The notes below the pieces were generated by a model. That model did no database searches. It worked only from the letters and a program-made list of their open reading frames with translations, and was not told where the DNA came from. The translations under genes and the position numbers were made by a program. This document shows, piece after piece, positions 31,250 through 41,489 of a DNA stretch of 64,000 bases; position 1 is the first letter of the stretch, and each line of letters opens with the position of its first letter. Location: assembly GCA_946122785.1 (NCBI GenBank), contig CAMGYJ010000008.1, positions 53,950,963 through 54,014,962 on the forward strand, given 5' to 3'. Origin of the DNA: Linum tenue (taxonomy: Eukaryota > Streptophyta > Magnoliopsida > Malpighiales > Linaceae).

Positions 31250-31740
31250 TGCTCATTGTTTAAAGTACCTAGCACTGGTAGTGCTATCCACAAAATAAAA
31301 AGAATACAATGTTCCTTCATATGGAAATGCCAGCAAGAGAAGCAAAAACTTCACCTTGTATCTTGTGATCAATGTAAGGTGCCTAAGAAACTCAGTGGGC
31401 TTGGAATCCCTAATATGGAGATGCAAAAATCATGTTCTACTAGCTAAGTGGTGGTGGAGGTTCTCGATGGAGAAGGAATATTGACAGAGGAAGCTCATAG
31501 AAACAAAATTGAGGCATTCAACGTCTTACTAGATGACTAGGGAACCTCACCATTGGCTGCATCCCGAGAACTCAAATACACAACATGCTGTCTATTGGAA
31601 GTTTGCTTGCATTAAACCTGGCTGTGGAAAAAGAGTATCCTTTTGGTTTAACCATTGGCTTAAAGATGCACCACTTACAAAAGTATATACAAGAATATTA
31701 GCTACCACTGTTTTTCCCTTCCTATTTAGTTTTCTTTAAG
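31250..31740 (+). pseudogene. L1-type LINE fragment, copy 1
   Basis: Broken frames read GSAIHKIKRIQCSFIWKCQQ, KVPKKLSGLGIPNMEMQKSC, and in another frame LLAKWWWRFSMEKEY, then HWLHPENS and KPGCGKRVSFWFNHWLKDAP. This is the segment between RT and zf-RVT of L1 ORF2 (FLW........K.GGLG..N....N.ALLAKW.WR, W..D.W). A near-identical 375-bp copy is at 38883-39257. Confidence 0.8.
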
Positions 31741-31851
31741 ATGAGGGCTAAGAATGAACAAGGGAGGTTGATGAAGGCACTTGAAGAATGTGTTTCTATG
31801 TTGTCTACGAGGTACTGAGTCACTAGTGTGTAAGCTATTCCCATCGGCAAG

Positions 31852-32998
31852 TGTTTACCACTAAAAAATCACTAGATACCATACCACATTGATTATTTTC
31901 AAGGAGTAGTAGTGCGTTATAAAGTTAACTTAACCAAATTAATTAAATTGGTTTAAGTTGGGCCTAAGTGTTGGATATTTTGGGCTACCCATAAAGCGAT
32001 GCTAGGCATCAACACACAACCCATGACGCACCAAGCACCCAATTGTCAAGCATGAGACCCAACCACAAGGGGGGTTCAAGCATGATGTAATGCAAGGGGG
32101 GTCAAGCACTAGGTACCATGAGACCAAACCACTAGAGGGGTCAAGCGTGATATCATCCAATGGGAGTCAAGCGTCAACCACCCAAGTAGTAAGTGTTGAG
32201 ACCCAATCACAAGGGGGGTCAAGCACCAAGTAACAAGTATGACACCATGCCAAGGGGGTAGGCACAACGCACCATTATCCCCAGTAATCGGGCATGCTAG
32301 GCTTCATGAGTAGTCATGCATGGTACCTAGTAGACAAGGTTATCAAGTTTCTAAGTGTCAGCCATGTACATCATCTCATGGTAGATCGCCTTGTCAAGAC
32401 CTTACAGGCATGATGCTACCAAGGGGGTCAGTGAGCATCCATCAACCCCCAAGAACCATAGCGCCAAGTATGATGTCATGCCGGGGTGGTCAGCATGAGT
32501 ACCACCAAGCGTGAAACCCTCATTCACCAAGCAAGACTCATCCATGGCACAAGGGGCTAGCTATCAAGTGAAGTCATCAAAGTGCAAGGTATCAACTGGC
32601 AAGCACACAAGGCAGTTAAGGCGTGAAGCAAACTAAATCAAACACCAAGCAGGGGAGGCAACGGTTACAATAGGTAGTTACATGCCGTTTACAAGGGATG
32701 TCTATAAATAGGAAAAACAAAGACAAATCAAGGGTTCCACAACTAAACATTTAACGCACAATGTCAAAATTTATCCTTTCTCTGCAAATTAAAAGTACCA
32801 TTTAGTATTCAGAGCTCTCACTGAACCTTCATAGGAGTAGGAGTAATTTAACTTAGTTTTCTCAGCCATCAATAACATTAAACACCCTCGTTCGAACATT
32901 GTTCGGATAGGTGTGAACCGTGTTATTAATCGTTGTTCAAGAAGTCAAAGGTGTAAATCATTAATATCAAACACCAGAGTTTTTCTCGTCAGAAAACA
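31852..32998 (+). repeat. LARD-like 5' LTR
   Basis: Homologous to 38600-38880 and 39260-39624. The middle part (32040-32290) is a degenerate minisatellite built of AAGGGGGGTCAAGC-type words alternating with CATGA..CC. TATAAATAGG at 32703. Ends at 32998 just before the PBS-like site. Confidence 0.65.
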
Positions 32999-33000
32999 AA

Positions 33001-33020
33001 TTGGCACATCTGGTGGGACC
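33001..33020 (+). promoter_or_regulatory. Primer-binding-site-like sequence
   Basis: TTGGCACATCTGGTGGGACC immediately after the 5' LTR, in the place and style of plant Ty3 leader sequences (TTGGC-C-C--GTGGG). The tRNA partner was not assigned. Confidence 0.5.
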
Positions 33021-36000
33021 CTGTGTGTTTGATTTGATGGCTCCACGACTGAGAGAACAAGAAAGTGATCTTTCACGTGGGTTTATAAAGGAGCTAGTGG
33101 CCATGTATGATCTTGACCAATTAGCAAAAAGTGACGGCGAAAAAATTGGTGAGACAAGAGGCCAACCATCATAGGTTCTATATTTGGGTGTAATCGCCAC
33201 CACCTTGTCTCTCCACCAGTCACTAGTGGTATAAGTACAATTAATGAAGAAGGCTATGGTGGGATACACAAAAGAAATTGTATCTCAACTTGATTGTTTC
33301 CATACTCACCTAAATCGACGTTTGGATCAATTGGATGAGATTTGGGAGATAAATGAAAATAATTTAAGGAGTTTCGCCAACTTTTGATGAAACCAGTATT
33401 GAGATCAAAGGTTTTGGCAGAAAGATGGTGTAGATCTCGGTGGTCGCCGTATCATTAAAAAATTGATCATTCTAGACTCTGGTGGCCACTACTCAGCCAC
33501 GGTCAGAGAACTCATCGTCTTAGGTGACAAGTCAACCACCTCTTCAACGTGGTGGTTGTGGAAAGAATCTTGCTCTCACGTTCACTACTCACGTAAAGAA
33601 ATTGCCTATACTGACAGAGACAGTTACTTAGAAACTGTCTCAGAGGATAGACCATACCTGAATGTGAAAGTTGGTGGAGGGCCACTCACTAAAGATGTGT
33701 TCCCACAAGCTTGTCCAACACCACTTCCATCCATGCCCATCAAGCCTGGCGAATGCAAACTGTCAGGGGGCAGCAAGGGTGGTATGAAAGCCTGCCACCT
33801 GACAAGTTGAAGGTGAAATGTCAGGCTGGGGGGCACGTTGATGTCAAGAAAATTGAAAAGAAGTGTGCCTAAGGACTCACTACTTTTTTCAACTAAGTGT
33901 GGTAAGAAAGGCATATCTACAGCTTTATGTAGTGGCAGAGGGCATGTCGTTAAACGTGAAGAATGAAGTGAGTGGCAAGTCTAAGTAGGTGTTGCATACC
34001 CATGCCACCATGATTTCAATAACTTTGAGAGTGTGTCAAAGAGTGTACAAGAAGGCAAGTTCGTGGCTAAGGTCCCTCATAACATGCCAACCATGAATGG
34101 TCGACAGGGGGGCATGTCATCAACCACAAACAGTGGACAGATAGACGTGCCCAAGAAGCCATAACAAACCCCGAACCGCACATGCTTGTAGTAAGCATGA
34201 TAGTGTAGCTTAGTACGGCAAGGGGGCATGTCATCAACTACAACCAGTGGGAAGATACACGTACCCAAGAAGGCCCAACAAGCACAAACCACACATGTTT
34301 GTAGTGAGCATAATGATGTAGCAATTTGTGGCAAGGGGGGTATTTCAATAACCATGAATAGTAGTACGAGGGACATATCTCCAATTACGTGTAATAGACA
34401 TGGGGCATGCCATCCACTGTGAAGAATGGAGTGGATGGCACATCTAGAAGTGTTCATCACACCCAAACCACTCAAAAAAGTTCTAAATATGAGAGGGTGT
34501 TAAGGGATGGACAAAGAAGTAAGTTTATGCATAATATCCCTAATGGCATGCCAAATATGAATGGCAGACAAGGGGGCTTGCATAAGACATTTCGAAAAAG
34601 ACCGACCAGGCATGTTCACACAATGGACCAAGTGTGATTATGTGTTAAGTGTAAAACCCAATGAGGTATATGGGTTGAAAGTCAAGTTGGCCACAAGAGT
34701 GGTCATCAACTTGTTAAGCCCAAACACTCGTCTTCCCAACCATGTGGGGAGAGTAAGCATGTGTCAAGTTGGGGGAAGCTATGGCAGTGAATAACTTGTG
34801 GTTCCTTTGATGGGTCAAAGGAGTTGATAATGTCTACTGTACCACCTAAAATGAGGCAAACATCGCACATGCAATGTCAAAACCTCAACATGTCTAGTAA
34901 GGTAGCTCGAGAAGGAATGCATGAGACCCCTAGCAAGCCCACAAAGCCAAGACTGGTTGATCGAGTACCATCTATTAGGTTGGAAGAGTCAAAACCAACA
35001 AAAAAGGAGTGGTCTCCCTTTAAGAAGGAAAGGAATGTAGTGTATGGATGGCTGGTATGGTTTGATTCATGGACTTGGCAGTGGATGTACACCTTTGGCA
35101 CATTGGTGGTTGTCAAAGGGTACGAAGATAAGTTATGTATGTCACTCCTTACTATATTAAAATAAGAGAAGAAAAAATACTAGTAAAATAAGAGAAGAAA
35201 AAAATCACAAGCCAATCATGGCTAAAAAAGAAGTCAGAGTTGTAATACTTGCGATGTGAGGACCTTGCCACGACTTGTAAACAACGAGTCATGTGGCTGG
35301 GTCTATGGAGCCTCTTACGCTCGTTTGATTGGTGGGTACATCATGCCACTTCATGGCATGAGTAGCTGATTGGGTGCCCGTTATGAATCGTTTACCTCCC
35401 ATGCTACCCGTCCAAGGATACCTACTTGCTAAAAGGGGATGAGGTGCTACATGATATATTGATCAATGAAAACAAGCCTTAAGTCCTTTTTCTTTGGGAC
35501 AATGGGTGTCGACGAGTTCAAAGCTAACCGACCATCCTCATGGTCGGCATGCCAAGCCTTCCTCGCCCTTAGGCATGTCATCCTCTTGGTGGACAGGGCT
35601 TGCGTAGCTAGCCATGACACAAAGGACATGTTGGGTTGGCAGTATGATATTGATAGTTGGGGGCGGTGAGGCCGAATAGGTTGGTATCACACCCTATATA
35701 ACAATAGAATAAATTTTTTACTAAGGCAATGAAAATAAATACCTCGACATGGGGGCTAGTTGGTGGCAGCCACACACATGCAACTGTATAAGAGTTTCTA
35801 ATAACTTCGTAGTTGTTTTGGTTGCATTTGGATGGCGAGATACTTGGAGGACTTGACATACAAGTCTCACAAGGAGAAGGAAACAAGAATCCTAACCAAA
35901 CATGTTAATGAAGCAATTAAAAGGATGCAATGTTATTATGATGAGCTTTTAGCTCATGATTTCCCTTTTGATTTGAATTTTGTTTTCTTTAGAATCCTAA

Positions 36001-36296
36001 CCAAACATGGCAAGGAAATAAAAGTTAAGAGGAGGATAAGATGTGTTTGACTCCTCTAGCTTACTCTAGTCAGGCACAAGAAGGGGAGTCACGCTGGTGG
36101 CGGTGGGCAATAGAAGCTTTTGATTTGGCTAGTGAAGGAAAGATTAATTTTTTTTTTTATATTTTTCCTTCCACCCCGGTCCTTGGCAGCACATAGAGGG
36201 ACATTGGATTATTTAGGTTTTGTCTGCTTTATCGTGGCCTAGCAGTCAACGAAAGGTTGATGGTTGTGTGCGGCGTGGTATTGGGAGCCAAAATCG
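33021..36296 (+). other. Interior of the LARD-like element, no recognisable protein
   Basis: Open frames exist (33463-33810, 34824-35165, 35832-36050) but none shows gag, protease or pol motifs. 34111-34340 contains two 114-bp tandem units (start GGCATGTCATCAAC at 34111 and 34225). The word GGGGGCATGTCATC recurs at wider spacing. Codon-like character is weak, so these may be decayed or non-coding. Confidence 0.4.
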
Positions 36297-36304
36297 ACCA
36301 AAGG

Positions 36305-37535
36305 TAGGGCTGCTAAACGGTACGGTAACCGGTTTACCGTTTACCGTTTTACCGGTTTCGGTAATACCGGGAATAACAAACCAGCCGCCGGAAGCCGTTA
36401 CCGATCACGTCGCGGTATGCCGTTTACCGTTGCGACACGGTATCGGTAAGGACTCGGTGTCCCCGAAATTACCGAGGCGGCCTGTCCGGTCCCTGCCCCC
36501 CCCCCCCCCCCCCCCCCGCTGGCGCTGTCTCCTGTCAGTCCCCTCTGTTCCGTGTCCCTGTCTCCATGATGCCAATTCCAAATTTCCAATATGGGTGGCA
36601 ATATCACCATTCACCATCATCACCATTCACCAACGACTACGAGCCTACTGGTTACTGCTGCTCCTCTGCTCACAGTCGCACTAATCAAACAACAAATCAA
36701 CAAAATTACTACTTCACAATAATCAAACAATAATCAAACAAGTATAATTTATCATCCAACATAATTCTTTCATCCCACAAAGTCAAAGCTACGCCTACGC
36801 AGGTTACCTCTATAGTCCAAAATGGACGGACAGCCGGAGAAGGGACGGTGACGTTCTCACGGCGACGATGCCTGCTGTTTGATGCGTCCTGTTCCCTTGG
36901 GTGGAGGCGCTTGTGTTAGCGACGGAGACGACGGGGTTCAACGGCTGGCTTCGACGGAAACAGAGCAACGACCAACGAGCCAACGATGATGAGACAAGTG
37001 ACAAGGAAACGACGGGGTTCGACGGCGACGACTGCCTTCGACGGGAACAGAGCAACGACCAACGAGCCAACGATGATGGAAACAGTCAACGATGATGAGG
37101 GTTGCTGCTGCCGTCGTGCCCCTGGGTGGATGCGTGGAGGTTGAATACGATGAACGGAGGAGGAGGGATCGGCGGACGGCGGTCGTGCACGGTGCAGAAG
37201 TCAGGGGATGCAATTATGGCCTGTAGGCTGTAGTCGATTATGGCCTGTAGGCTGTAGTCGATTAGAGATCGTTTGGGGTTTTTAGTTTGTAGGGTTGCCT
37301 TGTGGCCTTGCCGACGACCGACGTTGGATTATTAGTCTTGGGAAGTTGCCAGCTAGGCCTGGAGCTTGATTGTTTTGATTTCCCAGTCGGTGTCGGATTA
37401 CCGTCCCGCCGACGGTAAGCTGCACTCTCGGTAACGGCATACCGCCAGCACATAATTCCCCAGCCGAATACCGTTAAGTTCGGTAGCCGGTTTAACCGGT
37501 TAAACCGGCTACCGCAAAACCGTTTAGCAGCCCTA
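36305..37535. mobile_element. Non-autonomous hAT element, 1231 bp
   Basis: TIRs TAGGGCTGCTAAACGG and CCGTTTAGCAGCCCTA, with a perfect 8-bp target duplication ACCAAAGG (36297-36304 and 37536-37543). Subterminal ACCGGTTTACCGG-like words occur on both sides. The interior is GC-rich and repetitive and includes a 22-C run (36496-36517). No transposase signature. It sits inside the LARD-like element. Confidence 0.93.
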
Positions 37536-37840
37536 ACCAAAGGGAATAAAATGATGCAGCATGGTGGCTACTGGATCGCATGGTGCTTGAGGGAATGGGA
37601 GATTACCATAAGAAAAAAATTGTACCTCTTGAATCCCGAACGGCAACAACGTGGTGGAGATGATTAGTTTTGACTAGTGATTTGCAAGGCCAATGGTAGC
37701 TACCATTGCATAAGGTGTGGAGGTGTTTTGAGGAAAATTTTCCACTGTACACATGTTTTTAAAAAAAATTCTCAAAATACACACGTTATGAAAAAAATTC
37801 CCAATCTACGCATGTTTGGGGCTTCACCGCGTCTGACCAA

Positions 37841-37970
37841 AGCGGTGATTGAATCACCGCGTTAAAGAAGAGCGGTGATTGCATCACCGCGTTAGAGGAA
37901 AACGGTGATTGCATCACCGCTGTAGAGAAAGGCGGTGATTGCATCACCGCGTTAGAGGAAAACGGTGAAG
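37841..37970. repeat. 30-bp tandem repeat of a palindrome
   Basis: Starts at 37841, 37871, 37901, 37931 and 37961 are exactly 30 bp apart. The unit is GCGGTGATTGCATCACCGC plus an 11-nt spacer (GTTAGAGGAAA type). Each unit is a self-complementary hairpin (GCGGTGAT / ATCACCGC). The last copy is truncated. Confidence 0.95.
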
Positions 37971-38088
37971 GCCTGACCTGCGTCAAATCTAGAAAAAAAC
38001 GTAACTTTGTGCTCGGTTATCCGATCGTGATGAAATTTTTTTTGATTCCGCATAATTTTTCGAGATCTTTGGTCCCGCCTTCGTCCCG

Positions 38089-38478
38089 AAAAAACGTCGT
38101 TTGCTACCCCGAATGAGCCTTTTTTCGATTTCGTCAAACTTTGAACGATCATAACTTTGTGCTCCACAATCCGAAAATCATGAATTTTTTTTTTTGATTT
38201 TGCATAACTTTTTGAGGACTACAATTTTTAGTAGGAGAGAATTTTCAAAAAATTAATCATTTTGGATATACGGGGTTTTGGGAATAAGTTTACCTTTCTT
38301 TTTAGGAATCCAAGTACATTCCGAAATTATGTCTATGATAAAAATTGTAGTCCTCAAAAAGCTATGCAAAATCAAAAAAAAATTCATGATTTTCGGATTG
38401 TGGAGCACAAAGTTATGATCGTTCAAAGTTTGACGAAATCGAAAAAAGGCTCATTCGGGGTAGCAAACGACGTTTTTT
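38089..38478. repeat. Long inverted repeat (about 140-bp arms, 109-bp loop)
   Basis: The arm at 38089-38230 (CGAAAAAACGTCGTTTGC ... CTACAATTTTTAG) is nearly the exact reverse complement of 38340-38478. A related third copy of part of the arm (CGTAACTTTGTGCTC..ATCCGATC) lies in direct orientation at 37999-38065. A transcript through this region would fold into a long near-perfect hairpin. No coding content. Confidence 0.93.
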
Positions 38479-38599
38479 CCGTGTTTTGACTTTTGATTGT
38501 GTTTGGATTTTATTATTAAAGCCAACGAGGGTATTTAAGTGGTATTGTTGATGTCAAACTACTTAGTCCATAATTCTTATGCACTAAGTAGTTGGGGTA

Positions 38600-39624
38600 T
38601 TTTCTTACCACTAAAAAATCACTAGATACCACATTGATTATTTTCAAAGAGTGGTAGCGGGTTATAAAGGCAACTTACCAAATTAATTAAATTGGTTTAA
38701 GTTGAGCCTAAGTGATGGATTTTTTGGGCTGCCCATAAAGAGATGCTAGACACCTTAACACACACCCAGCGACCCACCAAGCACCCACCTGTCAAACATG
38801 AAGTCATGCAAAAGAGGTCAAGCACTAGGGTGTCAAACATGATGTCGTGCAAGGAGGGCCATCAAGCATATGAATACCCCTAGAACCTAGCACTAGTAGT
38901 GCTATCCACAGAATAAAAAGAATACAATGTCCCTTCATATGGAAATGCCAGCAAGAGAAGCAAAAACTTCACCATGTATCTTGTGATCATTGTAAGGTGC
39001 CTAAGAAACTCGGTGGGCTTGGAATCCCTAATATGGAGATGCAAAAATCATGTTCTACTAGCTAAGTAGTGGTGGAGGTTCTCGATGGAGAAGGAATATT
39101 GATGGAGGAAGCTCATTGAAACAAAATTGAGGCATTCTACGTCTTACTGGATGACTAGGGAACCTCACCATTGGCTGCATCCCTAGGACTCAAATACACG
39201 ACATTAAGGTTGTCTACTGGAAGTTTGCTGGCATTAAACCTGGCTGCGGCAAAAGAGTTGGGCCTAAGTGATGGATTTTTTGGGCTACAAATAAAGAGAT
39301 GCTAGTCACCTGGTTGCGGCAAAAGAGTATAAATAGGAGAAACGAAAACGAAGCAAGGGTTTCACAACCGAACATTTGACGCACAATGTCAAAATTTATC
39401 ATATCTCTGCACATTAGTCGTACCCTTTAGTTTCTAGAGCTCTCAATGAATCTCCATAGGAGTAGGATTAATTTAACTTAGTTTTCTCGACCATCAAAAA
39501 CATCAAACATCCTCGTTCGAACATTGTTCAGAGAGGTGTGAACCGTATTATTAATCGTTGTTCAAGAAGTCAAAGGTGGAAATCATTAATATCAAACACT
39601 AGAGTTTTCCTAGCCGGAAAACAA
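38600..39624 (+). repeat. LARD-like 3' LTR with embedded LINE fragment
   Basis: 38604-38880 matches 31855-32130. 38883-39257 is the LINE fragment also found at 31267-31640. Then TTGGGCCTAAGTGATGG (39257 onward) repeats LTR sequence already present at 38700, and 39328-39624 matches the end of the 5' LTR. The copy is therefore mosaic. Confidence 0.7.
38883..39257 (+). pseudogene. L1-type LINE fragment, copy 2
   Basis: Nearly identical to 31267-31640 (CCTAGCACTAGTAGTGC.. through GGCTGCGGCAAAAGAG) but with one insertion (TAAGG near 39205). Same region of L1 ORF2. It starts at the same point as copy 1, which suggests the fragment was duplicated together with its neighbours and not retroposed twice. 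Confidence 0.8.
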
Positions 39625-39674
39625 CAGGTTTTGGTGCTCACTCAATGTATCAACAGATGGTGAAATTGAAACTC

Positions 39675-41338
39675 TGACTCGCACGAAACTACACCACAAA
39701 TTAATCCCGACTAGAGTCCAAGTTTTTAAACTCTAGCTGGGTGCAGTATAGAGCATGTATTTAAATTGTCAACCCGGGCCGATCCATGTACCCCTACTTC
39801 AATCGCTTAGGTTGTTATCTTGCAAGCAACTTTTGAGTTTATAGCTAATGGAACTACAAACTAAACAAGCAAGGAAAATTAAATAAAGGAAAACTCTAAC
39901 TAAGGGAGCTTCACCTAGGAGCTGCTTCCCCCTAACTAGCTACTACGACTTGTTGGATTGGAACGATTGCTTTGGGCAAGGTAACCGCGAACCGCAGAGG
40001 GTTGCATATATGGTCGGAGACCACAATCTTAATTTCTAAACCGAGGTAAACATTATAGGCCGTGTCACTCGACCCTCTCGGTTTAGGCAATCGGTAGTTG
40101 ACTTACTCCCTCACTCAACTCACAGGTCGGACTGCTTAATCGCGATTAACCGATTTGCTTAATTCAACATTGAGGGTTGCCCTAAATTAATCTAGTTAGG
40201 TGGCTTAAAAAGCTGAAGAAAAACCAAATCAATTGAGTCTCCCTTGGAAGGGGGGTTTTCCTCTCTAAGCTAGGTTAAGGTGGCTAATTAGATTGCTAAG
40301 CACCAACATGCACAAATCTAAGGATGCTAAGCACAATTATGCACAATACTTAGGTTGCTAAGCACCAACATGCACAAACCTAAGGATGCTAAGCACAAAA
40401 CATGCACAACCCTTAGATTGCTAAGCACGAGCATGCACAATCAACATGAATAATATCTCAATCATTAAATTAAACAATACCCAATGACAATCATTCAATC
40501 TAAACAAGTAATTACAAAGTATTAGTTGGGGATCTACAACAGCCAAGAGAAAAGAGTGAGTTTCTAGAGGGAGAGAGAGAGGGATTACAAATTTGAGCTC
40601 AAGATCTTCTTCTTCTTCTAGGCTTGAATCTCCACCCAATCTTCCAATGATGCTCCAAGATCACTCTAGCACTCTCTCTCTCTCACTAGAACTCCCCTTT
40701 GGTGTTTTTGGGCAAACCCTAGAGAGAGAAACCAATTCTTCTCCAAAAACCAGCTCTCCCTTCTCTCTCCCCGTTGTTGTCTTCATAGTTGCCCGAAACG
40801 ATCAGTTCACGGGCGCGTTGGCCAATTCACGACCGTGAACACCTAAACGCATTCGTGAACTCAGTGTCGACCAGAACGCACCACTTCACTCGCCTGGGTT
40901 CACGGTCAATGGCCCCAGATCACGGTCTTAGAGACCGTGAACTGCCTTGTCGTCAGTAACTTTTGCAACCTCGCTAGACTGCTTGATGTTCACGGTTTGT
41001 GGTCAAAGTTCACGATCTTAGGAGACCGTGAACTGCTTTGTCCGCCCGTGAACTGCTTTGTTTCCTGAGATGCCTTCACTTCACTGTTATGACTTTTTTG
41101 TCATGGTCTAGCGACCGTGACAATTGCGTCGAAATAGTGACTTTGACTTTTCTTCAGTTTTTGCACTTTTTGACCTCCAATTATCCCAAAATTCGACCTC
41201 GACCCTTCCACACGTGCTAGGACCTGAAACATATCAAAACAAGCACAACCTAGCGTGAAATCTGTCGAGGAACGATGAAATACTAAGCTAAACGAATATG
41301 AAATGAGGGGTAAAATGTGTACATTTGAGCCCAAATCA
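39675..41338 (-). repeat. 3' LTR, 1.66 kb
   Basis: Starts TGATTTGGGCTC at 41338 and ends CGAGTCA at 39675. It contains GCTAGGTTGTGCTTG and TTTCAGGTCCTAGCACGTG (41200-41260), the backbone shared with the LTRs at 5670, 17232 and 55760. The palindrome-rich part (40795-41120) repeats GTTCACGG / CCGTGAAC words. A tandem array of about 37-bp units (GCTAAGCACCAACATGCACAA type) lies at 40282-40440. Confidence 0.85.
40282..40440. repeat. Tandem array of about 37-bp units in the LTR
   Basis: Five copies of GCTAAGCAC(C/A)A..ATGCACAA separated by CCTAAGGAT / ACTTAGGTT linkers that alternate between complementary forms. Confidence 0.85.
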
Positions 41339-41489
41339 CGCCCCCAGACTTAGACGTTTGCTTGTCCCCAAGCAAACCAAGTACAAAACAAGGTAAGCTT
41401 ACAACTTCTTTTTCAACACAATTTTTGGGGCATGTAATAGGGCACAAAACGAATGAATCACAATAGTTATCCTGCTTTGCAACAAAAGC

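Larger units (their letters stand above)
31852..39624 (+). mobile_element. Pol-less LTR element (LARD-like), with nested insertions
   Basis: Two related LTR regions frame 5.5 kb of interior: about 31852-32998 and about 38600-39624. Both contain TTACCACTAAAAAATCACTAG near the start, a TATAAATAGG promoter box (32703 and 39328) and the same last 300 bp ending GAAAACA. A PBS-like TTGGCACATCTGGTGGGACC follows the first LTR at 33001. The interior has no RT, integrase or RNase H. It carries tandem repeats, a 1.2-kb hAT element, a 30-bp palindromic repeat and a long inverted repeat. The 3' LTR holds a LINE fragment. Exact outer borders and target duplication were not resolved. Confidence 0.7.

Noticed and set aside
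36220..37540. Pro/Arg/Gly-rich open frames on both strands
   Set aside because: All inside the hAT element at 36305-37535, caused by a C-run and GC-rich repeats.
37841..37970. CRISPR-like array
   Set aside because: The repeated part is itself palindromic and the 11-nt spacers are near-identical. This is eukaryotic repeat DNA without cas genes, so it is an ordinary tandem repeat.
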